DNA of 64,000 bases from Xiphophorus maculatus (GCF_002775205.1 NC_036448.1:5420572-5484571), one strand, 5' to 3'. Numbered from the stretch's first letter, positions 22,401 through 35,538 are shown. Notes: a model not told the origin generated them from the letters alone. Translations and numbers: made by a program.

Positions 22401-25400
22401 TCTGCTGGTGCTTAAGATGTAAAATATTAATTATAGCGGGGTTTAATAGAATATTTCTGAGATGTCAGGCTTTGAGGACTTACATAGCATGGAGCTGCGG
22501 TTGCAGAACCAAAGGGGCGTGGCTTACTAATCGTAGCATTCATCAGCATAAGACAGCTCTGAACTTTGCATCACAATACTCATGCATCCAATCCTTTAAG
22601 CAAACGCAAATTGCTTTCAGTTCACAGTGGCTCCAGGTTAATGACTATACTGTGGCGTATAAATTATTGGTTGGTCTTCTTCTAACCCTCATGTTTTATC
22701 AGGACATTTTAGTTGACGCCAAAAACATGTAGATCTCTGAACAAAAAGATAATCTGAATGGGGGGTTATAGAGGAACCCAACTCAGACAAGCTTATATTT
22801 ACTTGTTAATTAGTTGGGCTAACAGACATGCTAACTTTCCAATTTTAGTTTTAAATGGTAACCTTTAATAATCCCAGTGAGTTGCCGTCTTTTAATTTCC
22901 GGTTGTTGACCCATGACTAGGTAGAACTCCTGGTTGAAGTAACCAAACTTGTCAGAGAACAGCCGATGCTGACATGAAGAACTGAACTTTTTTTCTTTGC
23001 CGTTTAAATCCAGCTTCTCAGCATTTTCTCTCGCTCCTGTTGTCTTTAACGTTGAGCTAATGCCGGAAAACTTGCCCACACCTGCTGACAGGTGTTGACG
23101 TTGGCGCGGCCGGCGCTCTCCACCGCCCTCTGATGTTTCATGCGGGCTCGACTGAAGAGGGTGGGAGGGGAAAATCCCAAGAAGCCGTGCTCACTGCTGA
23201 TGCTGCAGTGTCAGGCGGATGCGAGGGGTCATGGCACCCGAGTCAGGAGGGAGAAGCAAAAACAGCCGAATGTCTGGAAGCCGGGATCTGACTGCGACCT
23301 TCTGTTTCTTGTCATTTTTCCTCCCTTCGCCCTGTTTCCCAGAAGTCGTCTACTGCGCTTGGTCATTTTAAGGTTCATTTAAAAGCCACGGACTTGTGAA
23401 TTCATCAATGCGTTTGCCAGACTTTTCTTCTCTTCGAGTCTCTGCCCTCCGAACGCCTCTGGGCTTGTGGTTAGTCTGAGTGAATGGGTTTAAAGGGGTT
23501 GCAGAGGTCTTTTCTCCGTCATATCAGCAGTCTGGATATCCTCCTGTGTTGTTCTCTTCAGAGACAGATAAACCAAACCGTGGGGGATTTGACATTCAGG
23601 ATTAAGCGCACTGTAAAACGCGGCATGTTTTGACAGCTACAGGCCCATTAAGACGTTCCGCCCGATTTCTTTTCTTTTTCCACCGGTACAGCTTCAGAGC
23701 GGAATGTCGCTCCGGCGTAGGTATTTGTTTGAAGAGCGGCTGAAAGTTAATAACGTGAACCCTGCTGAATGTGGAGGGCCGAGCGGCATTCTGGATTTCC
23801 CAGAGCGCCAGAACTCTCTGTAACCTGAACTCGGCCCAGCTGGACCTTGAAAACCACAACTTAGCAGCTCTGTGTGTGTGTGTAGGGGGGGGGGGGTGTA
23901 ATTGAGTGGGTATATCAGCAAGTCAAGCATGTGTTGACATTCAGTCTAAGAAATTCCCCCTGCCACCTTTCCCAACACCGGCAGTCTGCTTGTTTTTCTT
24001 TATATCTCCAGATCGCAGCCGACTTGAAAGCCCATTGCCACTTTGAAGTGAAGTGAAAGCATATTTTCCCTATTCTGTCTTGAGATTTGAAGGCCTCTCC
24101 TGGGTACCTCAGTTACCCCCGGATATCAAAGTCCTCCATCGCTGCCTCTTGAGATCGAGGAAATAAGCTGTCCTTATTGGCTCTTGGCTAAGTTACACCC
24201 GCTCTGTTTGTTGTCAGCAGATAAGAACAGATCTTTTCACTACTTCAAGTGGTGAAAGACACTAAATCAATCAGACACAAACACCCCCAAGGCGTCTTCA
24301 AAAGGCCCTTTTAAGGTCTACTTCAAAGCTGCGGCTGGAAAGATGGCGCCACTCAAGCTGCTTTGGTTGTGTTGTTGTTTTTTTGTCTTTTCCGGTTTAG
24401 CAAAAATTTGACATAGTTCTGTGTTAGAGACTGGAAGGATAGCTGCCATGGGTTAAAATAGCGCAGTTTCACAAATTCATAACCATGCATGGATTTATAC
24501 TTGGGAGCGGCTACATATGTGACATTTTGGGGAAATTGTATTTGGTGGTTTTACAAAAGAGCATTGGATATTGCCCCAAAAAAGAAAAAGTACCATCGTC
24601 CTGCTACTTTCTGTCCTCTTCGTTGTTGCAGCTGGCTGACGAATATATGACTAAGGATAGATAAATCTCAATATGGCCAAAATCCACCTCATCCTAGCTC
24701 AAAAGGTTTTCTTTTCTTTTGAAATTGGCGTGTTTCCAATAATCAGAAATTTTATTTTCACAATCTCAATTTGTGCAATGTTATGCTTGAAGGAAAAGCT
24801 TTTCCACTTCCTTCTTCCACAGAGTTTTGGGAAAACTGGTACTTCAGCATTTTCATTGCGCTCTCATTGAAACGAAGGGAACAAGAGGACAAAATAAATG
24901 TTCTTATTTTAATTGCAATGGTGTTCAGTTAAACTCATGAAGATGCTGTCCTCGGAACTCCTGAAAGCGGTTTGTATTTTTTCTGCTATGTTAAGCGTTT
25001 TCTTAAATGTATGTATATATGTGTCCTGGAAAAAAAAACCTGCCTCACCTGCACTCATGTATCTGTCCAACCATGCAGTGGCTCTTGTCGCCGTGCTTTT
25101 GCACAAGTCTGTCTTCCCGCCTTACCAGAGGGGGTTCTACTGTGACGACGAGAGCATCAGACTTCCCTTTAAGAACAGCACGGTGCCCACCTCCGTACTC
25201 GCATCTGTGGGCTTCACTCTGCCCGTGTTCTCTGTAAGTCCTGGTGTGGTAAAAGCAGGAGGACGAGGGGAAGCCTGTGTTGGAGCGCGCTCAGTTCGCC
25301 AGTGGCTGGATTTTTTTCCCCCAATCCCACACCGATTTGACGGCTTTCACGGGCTCTGAGTCGCACGCGGTGGTTATGTCCCATTGACTGCAAATCATGT

Positions 25401-27192
25401 ATGCAGCTCGTTACTTGTCCGCCAGTTTCCACTGTGGACTGTTTGATTCAAATCCCGGCCTTCAGGCTGCCGTTAGTGTACATTCACTTTACCAAACGCA
25501 CACAAAATTGGCTGTTTGTTCATAAAGCAAAATATCTAAAAATATGAATTGTCCCAAATTGAAATATTTTTTAAAAACTCTTGTTTTTCCTAACAATATT
25601 TTTAAACCTAAGACATTCAAATTACAGTCCTACAAGAAGAGAATTTGTTAAAAAAAGAAAGAAAGAGGGACATTATGATAAATCCTTATATTAGGGTTAT
25701 GAAATGAGAAAGTATTTTTATTTTTACCAACAGAGTGAAGGTTTGACAGCTAATAAAATGTGTTTCAAAGGGTCTAATCAGTGCAGAATGATCTGCTGTA
25801 GGTCAGGTGTAATATCGTAGTATTTGAATCTATTCTGGCTAGCTAATTGCTTTTTTTTAGAATAGCTAATTTACTATGGAAATTTTAGCTAATTCATTAG
25901 AATTAGCTAAAGACTAATTCCAAAGAAACATTTTTATAAATCTCAAATTGTGTTTTAAAACATTTTGTGTAAAACTAAGGTTTTGAACCAGAGAAGCTGA
26001 CACCAACTAGTGTCGTTAGCAGCTAACCGTTAACCACTGGGGTATTCCGACTTTGCTAGCAAATGTTTAATATCACTTCCCATTCTTTTTTCTCTAGCTA
26101 CTCAAAATGCTCAGTCAGTAAAGTGTTTATGATTCGACTCAAGTTTTCAACTCTAGAGCCACTTCCCTTCTTGCTATAAGGGTCTCAAACAGCTGAAACT
26201 AGCTGGCAAGCTTAAATCGCACAACTTTGGATCCTACAATAATGGAATTTTCTCCATGTGGTTTAATTTTCCACACTTAAGATGTGCATCTTAAAGCGAT
26301 TTACTAAATGTTTTTACTAAGCAGATGGATTCCCACTGATTCAAACTCATCAATACTATTAGGGTTTTTTTTTTTTTTTTACTTTAATGAGGCCATTTCT
26401 GAGCCCAACTTGCTGCTTACTATCATTACAGTGACAGACTTTCAATAACCTTTCAGTCCTGAGACAAAACCACATGCTGAAATTTGCAGATTATTTTTCA
26501 AATTTCCCTCATAAAATGGTAATGAGAGCCTCTTAGAAACATTCAGCTCAGCAGGGTGATTCATTACAGAAAACAAAACCAGCTGTAAGGTAAAGCATCC
26601 TCAGTCTTCAGTTGACAGACTGAACTATAACCCCGAGTCGGATCCTTCAGTAAATAACTGGCCAATTAGCAGTCATTACTTTGTTAGTCACAGATAACAG
26701 CCACAGAACGAACTGAGCCAGCTCCAGATGTTCTCTTGTCATCCCCTGCTTGCCACCGCAGCCTCTGATTTGCGTGTCATTAACCTAGCACCTCCATCTC
26801 TCTCTCTCACCCACCCACCCACCCGTCCCGTCCTCCCCGTTGCCTTCCCTTCTCTTCCCATTCCTTCCCTTCCCTGCCTCCTCTCCGTCCTCTCTGTGCC
26901 ACTCACTCGCCTCTCTACACGCTAGCCGGCCTGCCTTTCTTGGTCATTGAGACCTCCGCTGTTCAGCCGTACCGTAGAGGGTTTTACTGCGACGATGAAT
27001 CCATCAGGTACCCGGCCAAAAGCGGAGAGATCGTTAGCGACACTCTGCTTAGCGCGACAGGCATTCTAATCAGCATCCTCTCTGTAAGTCACCTCACTCT
27101 CATCACTAATGTCATCTTCACTCCTCGGGTTTCAGCGCCGCTCACAAGTACTAGCAGCACCTGTGGCAGCCATGTGAATTCTCATGCTAATC

Positions 27193-27226
<34 letters not shown>

Positions 27227-28389
27227 TTTTGCAGTTGATGCTACTTTATGTCTTCTGTCTACAACAATGATTTAAACATATGCAAACCGTCCAATCGGCT
27301 ACAGCTGTTCATGTTTGCCTCAAAGCGTGCCTGCAGCTCAATCCACAGTTTTTATAGGAACGTAGTAAAAACAACTTCTTACTACGGAACCGTATCACAT
27401 TGAAAATAACATATTCCAACAAATTTAAAAGCATCAAATTATTAGAAATGCATTTTTATGTGACCAGATTACTGATTCCACAATTATTGGCACTAATGAA
27501 CAAATTGTAAAACATTTAAATTTTTGTCCTTCTCTTTAGGTTTTAAAGTGTCAAAGGCATTTTAATGAGTAATCAATGAGGCATTGTTACTCCAATACAT
27601 AAATATGATGGGAATAGGATTCCCTTGAAAATGAGAAGGACGAGAGAACATGCCATTAAAGTAAGACACATGTGTTAATCTTCATAAAACTAAAACTATC
27701 CAACAATTTAGGATTTATTCCAAACAAGCATTGTTTAAAACAAAAGAACAAACGCATATCATCTTACTACTTGTGCAACCTGTTTAACACGCTAACAATA
27801 CAGGCATAAACACGCTTACTTCAAACAACGTTTGGAACTTTTACCTCCCGTTTCGGGGCTTTGAGGGAACAAACCAAAATGATCCTGAACGATGACTGAT
27901 GCGACTCTTCTCCACACCCGGGCCATCAGCCAGAGCCGCTGCCTCCAGAGCGTTCCAGATAAGAACGAACCGACAACACTCTCTCCCGAGATTTCCCTGG
28001 AGAGGAAGCAAGATGACTAAAGTGATTAGGACTTTCACAGTGAAGTGAAGTTTGGAGTAGTTTGGAGGAATCTCCTGAGAGACAGCCGAGCATCTTCGAC
28101 CCAGAGTCTGGTGATTAAACTCATTACTGTTGGAACTCGTGCAGTTTTGTTCGAGCGTCTCGCACCAGGCTGCTCTTGACAGATACAGCAATACAGAAGA
28201 AAGTTGAAAGAAATTACAAATTTTATTTATATTTTCCATTTAAGGACAACAACTCGTACTTTAGGACTCAGCCGCTACATGGAAACCGAAATTAAACTCC
28301 AGCGACGTTTGTAAGAACTCGGCAGCGACCGTGGCGAGTAGACGGAGCCTGCCCAAGCGTGTAGTTACTGCTTACAAAACACCCACCTC

Positions 28390-28426
<37 letters not shown>

Positions 28427-31400
28427 CACCTCGGTAGCCACAGAGTAATGCATTCACAACCACAGATGGGTCGTTTGTGTGCAAACAGATTCCCGCAGCA
28501 CTCCCCCCCCCCCCAAATATAGGGCCCGTTTAAAAAGTTAAATGTTATACCTCACATAAAATCTCCATTTTTCACCGCGTTGCCTCACGGCTGAGGGTGC
28601 ATGTGTTGTGTACCCTGCCCTTCACCTCCCCCCCCAAGAGCAGAGTACTGCTCAGACCTAAAGCCACAGGGGTGAGAAGGAGCCGGCAGGCTGTGTAATT
28701 ACGGTTGACGCAATGGTTGTTTGGTTAAACACCATAATTGCCGGGGTGGAATTGTGGTGAGGGCCCCAAACAAGAAAAAAAAATAATAATAAAATGGCCA
28801 TATATTTCATTTTCCCCCAGCAATACATGACTTTTGGATCCATCTCCAACGCCCCCCTAGAGAGCTCTGGCCAACATTTGTGTTTTGTGAAGCAGAAGAA
28901 AAAGCAAACGTATTTAGTGCTTCGTTGCTCCGAGGTGGAGAGCTGGGGGGGGGGGACCAAGAGGTCGTGGCCTTTTTGTAATTTATGTAATTTATGCTGG
29001 CCTTTATCAGGGTGAAAGTAGAAACAGTATGCCGTCACTTTTGTCCAAATAGCAAATCAGCTTTTTGTTTGTTTTTTTCTCCGTTATGGTAACATTTTCA
29101 CATTGTCGCCGTGTTGCAGACGCCGAATGGACTTCTCTCTCAAACCATCTCTGACCAGCTTCCGTTTCCCTTTGGAAGGAAAGCCACTCATCCGTACAGG
29201 AAGTGGGCAAATAATAGCTGTCCAGTCAACAGAGTCTCCTAAATATTCTGTGAATCTTTGCCGCTCCTCCACATGGCTCAGACCTACTAAAATATTGTCT
29301 TTTATAACCCAGCTCTGTTTTAAGCATCACAACCATATCCCTGTCCACTGAGGTTCTTTAGGCCTTTGCAGAATGACCGGATTTATAAAGATTAAATTAG
29401 ACACAATTGGACTCCCATTTCCTCCTGAGTAGACGTAAACTCCCAATAAAATCCAACAAATTTCGTGGTTGTAGTGTGACCAAATGTGGAAGAAGTTCAA
29501 GGGGCGCGACGGCTTTCTGGAGGCGCTGCGCGTCCATTACCAAGCAACTCGATTCATCTGTTTGCTCAGTGAAAACCTTCTGCACAAGAGGAACCAGATG
29601 TGTTGTCTTTCCCCCAGCTGGGGTAGCGGCAGCTGGCTCTAAAGGCCTGTGTGGTGGAAACAACGCCTTTTCTTTTTTTTCTCTGCTTGTTAAATCTCCA
29701 GTGTGTTCCAGAGCGAGGCTCGCCCTCACCCCTCCTTGGAAGAATGCGCGATGAATTCGAGATGCTGACGTGAAAACAGCCAGACGTCCGGGTTTTCAGA
29801 AAGACCGCCTGTGCGGGGGGAAAAACAAACATGCGCCTGGTGGAATCTGGCCACCGCCAATCAGACACGTCGCCTAGCTCAGCATTTCCTTGATTAGAAC
29901 CAGCAGTGACTCCCCCCAACCCTACTCTCCTCCTCATTCCTTTTCTCACTTTTCTGCCTCTCCTCCCTTACTTGCAACACTTCTTGTTCCTTCAATCGTA
30001 TTAGCATATCTTCTTTGCCATTCCATCCTCCCTTCTTGTCATTCTGTACCTTCTGTCCCCCCTCCCCCATCTGTCTCTCACTCCTCCACAGCTTCAATTG
30101 TAAATAGCTTGAAGACAACAGAGGAAGATGAGGTTAGGGGCAGGGAAGGCGTTTTTGAGCTTGGACAACTGTTTTGAGTCATGAATATTTATCTACCCTT
30201 GATTGTCCCCCTCTGTTCCCTCCATTGGTCAATGTTCAGTGGGGGTTCTTTCATTGTTTTCTCTTAGAGGAAGAGTATAATGGAGTAGAGATGTTCGGCA
30301 AATCAGCAGCCCTGATGCATAGAAAACTCCCAGTACTGTGTTCTAGTCTATCAAAGACCTACATAAAATGCTAACAAATTAAAACATATAATTGATACTC
30401 AAGCAACCCCAAGGCTTGTCTCAATTACCAGTCAGTGATTAGTTTTGGTTCTAATTAATGTTTAGGCTGGTTCAGTCTGATGATATATGACAAATTAGTA
30501 CCAATCAAACCATATGTCCACATTTCTTTACACTACCCTTTGAGCAGATCATAGAAAATGACTTTAAATTGTTGCCAAAGCAGGTAGGAAATGTCCACCT
30601 GCCTGGTCTGCGTTAATGCAGAGTTGGTTTAAAATGTTCTCCATTTCGGACCCAAAAAGGGTCTGGTAGGAAACCACCAAAACTACGAAACAACAAAGAG
30701 GCAAAACGGCAAAGAGCGGAATGTCCACCATTCTTCAATAGCACACGATAACTTCACAAAAGCCGTTTCACCGACATCCGCTTCCTCTCTCTTCTCTCAG
30801 ATCATAATAGGTGAAAGCTTCAGGATCTTCTTTCTGACCAAGGAATCCAAGTCGTTTGTCGGGAACCCCTACTTTGCTGCTTTCTACAAACAGATTGGGG
30901 TGTTCCTCTTTGGCTGTGCCATCAGCCTGTCCTTCACCAACATCGCCAAGGTGACGCTAGGCCGCCTGCGGCCACACTTCATCGACGTGTGCAAGCCTGA
31001 CTTCTCCACCATCAACTGCTCCCTGGGCTACATCACGGAGTACACATGTCTAGGGTCAGAGAGCAAAGTAGAAGAGGCTAGGTATGGTGTGCTAACCCAT
31101 GGCTCAGTCACCCACAAGCAAATGCCTTTGGTTTGGACATTTGTTACGCGCTTCGATGCTAACTGATAAACGTTCTCCTCAGGAAGTCATTCTTATCTGG
31201 ACACGCGTCGTTCTCCATGTACACCATGCTCTACCTAGTGGTGAGTTTCTAGACGTTCGTCCTTTTACTCGTTCTGTTCTTCAATAACTTTTAAAAAAAA
31301 TAAATATTTTTTTTATCTCACTTCCTTTGGTCTACAGTTTTACCTGCAGTCTCGCTTAACTTGGAACGGAGCCCGCCTGCTGCGTCCGCTGACCCAGTTC

Positions 31401-32997
31401 GCCCTCATCATGATATCCTTCTACACTGGCCTGACCCGGGTGTCCGACCACAAGCACCACCCCGCCGATGTCCTGGCCGGGTTCTTTCAGGGCGCCCTGG
31501 TGGCCGTCTCCATCGTAAGCCGTCACACTCTTCTTTAAAGCCGTCCCAATTATAGCAGCAGAGGAAATATATCATTTTCATCTGATGAAATATTTCTGAC
31601 ACCGCATACCTTATGATTTTGTTTGTTTTTGTAGAGCTCAGAACAGCAGTGACTTTGTACAAAGTCTATGATAAACTCGTTCCAATATGTATGCAGAAGT
31701 GGTTAGAAATTAAAGAAACAATTTATGACTTAAAAGTGAAGGGTTTGTTTAAAAAACTTAAAAGTCAGTAAGGACAAATATTAAAAACAAATGTACTTCA
31801 GTTAGAGGGATTCAGCTGTGGAATAATTGTTGTGAGGACATAAAACTGGTTTTCAATCTCTAAATAAAAAAAAAAAGTATAATAAAATAGGGTTTGATTA
31901 TGTTTTCTTTTATGAGTTATTCTACAGACTTATCTGAAATTCCCTGGAGACGTGTTTTAGAAAAATATACAGAAAAGATTCTGCTGCTTTGATTTGGTTG
32001 ATGCTTTAAAAAATTGAAGGTATAATAAGCCTGTTCCTCTGCCTACACCTTTTGGTTAAATATTGTTTATTTCTGTACTAGGTTTTTTGGGGTTTTTTTT
32101 TCCAACATTCTGTTGTTGTTTTTTACTTGTTAAAAAATAACCAAAAATAGTTATTATAATTATTTCCTAGGACTTTTAGAGGGTAGCAGCAAACAGTAAA
32201 GTCGTATCAAGACGTAGCTACAGTTAGCTAAAGACAACTGTTACAAAACGATCCTTTAAGCCTCGCGTCTCTTGTTTTTGACTTCAAAGACGAGCTAAAA
32301 AGGATGAAGATGTTAAAAGTACGTAGCTAAACTTGGAAATTCATTATTTACTTCCTGTAGTACTTTTTCTGGGACCACATGCGCTGGAGTGGTAGCACTG
32401 TTTTCTCAGCAGAGACACCTACTGTTTAGGAGGAGGACTGCAGCAAGTGTTGCATGTTTGAACATCCAGTTTAAACATCTCCGATGCTGAGGATATTTGT
32501 TAGCTTTTTTTTTTTTTTTATTGTTTGTTTATTGATAGATGTACAAAGTTAGCAACGGTTTTAACTGGATCAAAAGTGAATGTAACAAATCGTGAACAAC
32601 GTTTTTTTTTTTTTTTTTAGCTTGCTCAACATGTCCACATCAAATTGTAAACCGAGCGGGGTTAAAGATAAGGTATTAGGAGTGAATAACTAGCCACAAT
32701 CATTAAAAGTGTCATTAGATATTTTATATATTTTTAAGTATAAATAATTGTTGATAGCCCGGAAAGTTATATTTTTATTTTTAGGCCAAGACAGGCAGTA
32801 GAACGTCTTTATTTTTTTTCTGACCAACTGCAAACCTTTAAACAATTCCCTCTCCTTCTGCCTGGCAGGTTTTCTTTGTGTCCGATTTGCTTTGGCCCAA
32901 AAGAGGATGGTGCCCTTTGACCCAGATGCCGGTGAAGAAAGATTGCCTTCCTCCAGCAGACACCAGGGAGCAGGGCAACCCTCTCACCATGGTGTAA
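19465..32997 (+). CDS. plpp3: Phospholipid phosphatase 3 (lipid phosphate phosphatase), complete gene
   Basis: Coding exons are 19465-19585, an alternative exon 2 (25079-25233 or 26926-27083), 30801-31081, 31183-31240, 31338-31514 and 32869-32997. With exon 2b the product is 307 aa, with 2a 306 aa; human PLPP3 is about 311 aa. PAP2 catalytic motifs are complete: C1 KVTLGRLRP (143-151), C2 LSGHAS (191-196) and C3 TR-x5-H-x3-D (239-250). Hydrophobic spans fit a six-pass membrane protein. The family hydrolyses lysophosphatidate, sphingosine-1-phosphate and similar lipids at the cell surface. The NCS glycosylation sequon is present. The second ATG (19486, codon 8) has the better context, A at -3 and G at +4. 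Paralogue choice rests on the [10 protein letters not shown] stretch, [15 protein letters not shown] and C8-FYB2 synteny. The integrin-binding RGD of mammalian PLPP3 is absent. Confidence 0.93.
19586..25078 (+). other. plpp3 intron 1
   Basis: This 5.5-kb first intron contains AT-rich sequence, a perfect RFX X-box-like palindrome at 19988-20000, a short TG repeat near 22097 and one dispersed repeat copy (24660-24800). I see no additional coding exon in it. Confidence 0.7.
24660..24800 (+). repeat. Dispersed noncoding repeat, copy 3 of 4
   Basis: It has CCTCATCCTAGCTCAAAAGG, then GGCGTGTTTCCAATAATCAG and ATTTTATTTTCACAATCTCA, in the same order as the copies at 16290 and 37455. It lies in plpp3 intron 1. 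Confidence 0.5.
25079..25233 (+). CDS. plpp3: plpp3 alternative exon 2a
   Basis: The exon lies between CCATGCAG and GTAAGTCC. It begins in phase 1 and joins exon 1 to read [19 protein letters not shown], then [17 protein letters not shown] and ends at a hydrophobic segment. Its 155 nt keep the frame into exon 3. It encodes the same part of the protein as 26926-27083 (end of membrane span 1, first extracellular loop, start of span 2). Splicing both in series would add 313 nt and break the frame. Confidence 0.85.
26926..27083 (+). CDS. plpp3: plpp3 alternative exon 2b (PLPP3-canonical)
   Basis: The exon lies between a long pyrimidine tract ending CTAG and GTAAGTCA. It joins exon 1 to read [20 protein letters not shown], then [16 protein letters not shown]. 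Its 158 nt keep phase 1 to phase 0. This version corresponds to the exon used in known mammalian PLPP3. It shares the [11 protein letters not shown] core with exon 2a, so the pair arose by exon duplication. Confidence 0.92.
27194..27226. repeat. (TTA)n microsatellite
   Basis: About eleven TTA units lie in plpp3 intron 2. Confidence 0.9.
28393..28424. repeat. Poly(C) tract
   Basis: This is an uninterrupted run of 32 C (poly-G on the minus strand) in plpp3 intron 2. The length in the assembly may be unreliable. Confidence 0.9.
29430..29510 (+). mobile_element. Tc1-like end relic
   Basis: GTGGTTGTAGTGTGACCAAA followed by TGTGGAAGAAGTTCAAGGGG resembles the 3' terminal region also seen at 4880-4985. 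Nothing else of the element is recognisable. Confidence 0.4.
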
Positions 32998-33464
32998 AAA
33001 CAAGGCTGAAAACCGACTGAAAGCAAGAAATGAGCAGAACTGTGCCTTTGTTATTATTATTATTATTTTCCTACAGCCACTTGTTCTTACTGAATGAAAC
33101 GGACACTCTGAAAAGTGCAGAAGTGAACCACAGAAAGCAGTTAAAGAAAGTTTTGCTTTCTGAAGAACTTTTTTTTTTTTCTTTTTTAATGTTTTTCCCC
33201 AAATCTCACAAGACATGTGAATGTGTAAGGAGGTGAGACGACCTTTTTGTTGTTGTTGTTTTGTTACACAAGGAGTATTTGACCTTCTCTTCTGTTATGA
33301 GGAACTTTTTGGGTTTTTTCTGAGCAAAAGTCCGGAATTCAAGCAAAAGCCTACGAGTGGCGGCCGCTAACAAAGCTGTGTGCGGCTTTTCTGCGTTTTA
33401 TTTGTCCAGCATGTGCGCTCCACTCGTAGCCCTGCTCCTCGCTGTGTGACTCATATTTGAACAG

Positions 33465-33470
33465 AATAAA
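33465..33470 (+). terminator. plpp3: plpp3 proximal poly(A) signal
   Basis: AATAAA in an A-rich cluster (AATAAAAATAAACAATAAAA) lies about 470 bases after the stop codon. Confidence 0.6.
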
Positions 33471-33990
33471 AATAAACAATAAAAAATACAAATTCCTCTA
33501 TTTCAGGAAGGATATTGTTTTAGTTTATTACAAGACATTGCATGCGTGACTTTTAAAGCACTATTTTCCTCTAGTATTGTTCGTCACCTCTTGAACGACC
33601 TTTTTTGAAAAGCTTTTGGAAAGCTTCACTCTGTGTGTAGTTCAGTGTTGCCTCAGACGTTATAGTTATGTGGAAAATACAGCGACGATGTGGGTGGGTT
33701 TTAGATGTGGGCCTCATTCTGCTGGCATGGATGGGCCCCCACTGAGCCGTTTAATGAAATGACGGTCTTTTATATGTGCCAGACGTGTGTTCACGTGTTA
33801 GGTCAGAGTGTGTGTGCGTGTGTGTTTTAAGGTTAGGTCGTATATTTCAGTATTCATCGCCTAAAAGTGTGGCAGAGAAGAGGCACCTGTTTTAGCATAC
33901 AAATTGATACAATTTGATCACATGTACCTGTTACTTATCATTGGTTTCCTATAACACTTATAGCTATGTAGCTATGTGTGTATGTGTTGC

Positions 33991-34780
33991 CAGTAGAGAT
34001 GCACTGACCAGTGACTGGCCAGTTGGAAACTCAAAAACCTAGTCCTTTCCAACCAGGGAACACAGCATAACGAAGGCTAATACCTTGGTGAGCATGGAGA
34101 TGTTAGCCTTTGGCAATTTTTGATATGGACGTCATTCGAAGCTAGCCGTGTTCAGTGTCAGTGAAATGTTTTAAAACGAGTCGAAAGAAGAACCAAACGT
34201 TTTAGAAGCTAAGGTTAGCTGTATTTGCAATGGAGGGATGCTAGCTGCTCATTCAGGCTAGACTGCCAACACTTCTTGAACATATGTGAGTTTTTCCAAG
34301 TATGCTAACTACTCTAATCATGTTAACCATTGTAATTTTATGGTAATCTCTGCAATGCGATGCCAAAAACATAATACCTATAGTAGCTTATGTTGTAAAA
34401 TCACATAATTGGGATGTTGGTAGAGATGCGCTGACCTGTGACTGGCCAGTTGGGAACTCAAGAAGTCAGGGATTGCACTGTAAAGAAGGCTAACAGGTTA
34501 CAGAGCTAGCCTTGGACATGCTTCAATGTGGACATTGTTACATGGAGCTAGCGATGTTTGGTATCAGTGAAATGTTTTAACCTCGAGTTCAAAGAAGAAC
34601 CGAAGGATTAGGAAGCTATTTGAAGATTAGCCATATTTACTGTGGAGGGATGCTAGCTGCTCTAGACTTCTTTTGGTGTTAATACTTCTGGACCTTTTCA
34701 AGTATACCAACTACTCTAATCATACTAACCATTGTAATATCTAGGATCCCAAGCCAAAAACAACTCATAATGTTAACTCT
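33991..34780. repeat. Two-copy diverged tandem duplication, period about 427 bp
   Basis: Copy 1 starts at about 33991 and copy 2 at about 34418. Both contain GTAGAGATGC, GTGACTGGCCAGTTGG, GTCAGTGAAATGTTTTAA or a close variant, GGAGGGATGCTAGCTGCTC and AACTACTCTAATCAT in the same order. Divergence is visible throughout. Confidence 0.8.
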
Positions 34781-35532
34781 GTTATTTTCTTCCTGTTTTA
34801 CCCCTTTCTCACACAGTGTGACTTCGCCTCTGATCCAAGTACAATGGCTCATTTAAAAATAATTAATTTCTGACAGCAGGAATTCTTTATTAAAAACAGT
34901 TGGATTAAGTGACAAATCAGAATCAACTTAAACTGATATTACTAGAACATAGGCTGCTATTATAACTTTTAACTGTAGGAACTGTACGTTGGAACATTTT
35001 AGCCGTTTTTAACTAATATATTTTAGAACCTAGATACAAGCTGTACAAAATTGGAGATTGACAACAGAACTCTGATCGGCGAATCTCTAGATGACATAAA
35101 CCTGATGTAATACCTGCAGTGTGCTTGCATGACTCCGTTGTGAAGCACATATAGGAAGCCAGTGCCTTAAAATATCCAGACTCGCTTATAAATAACTAAG
35201 ACTGCCTCAGAAAGTTCACTGTGCCACTACGTGTTGTAAATTGCTGTAAAGTGTGTCCTGTTTGTGTCCTGCAGAAATGCCCACTATGACTCTGCGTTGA
35301 GACCTGTGTAAATGTAGAACGTGCTTCTGTGTGAGGCAAACAGCGTCCAGTGAAGTGAATATTAACTTGTATAAAAACCAAGAACGAAGCGGGTCAAAAC
35401 CAGACTCCTTCGGTTCTGGGGTTGTTGTTTTTTTTCTGTTTGGTTATAAGAACAAAACAAACAAAAAAAACGTTATATTTTTGTAATGTGAAATTTTATA
35501 TCATAAAGCTGTATTAAAGAGAGGATGTCTTT

Positions 35533-35538
35533 AATAAA
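35533..35538 (+). terminator. plpp3: plpp3 distal poly(A) signal
   Basis: A canonical AATAAA lies 2.5 kb downstream of the stop codon and fits the long 3' UTR usual for this gene. Confidence 0.5.

Larger units (their letters stand above)
27084..30800 (+). other. plpp3 intron 2
   Basis: This 3.7-kb intron holds a TTA microsatellite (about 27194-27226), a 32-nt C run (28393-28424), a shorter C run at about 28503-28514 and a Tc1-like end relic near 29440-29500. I see no further exon. Confidence 0.75.

Noticed and set aside
28331..28522. Proline-rich open frame in plpp3 intron 2
   Set aside because: It is created by a poly(C) run inside an intron.
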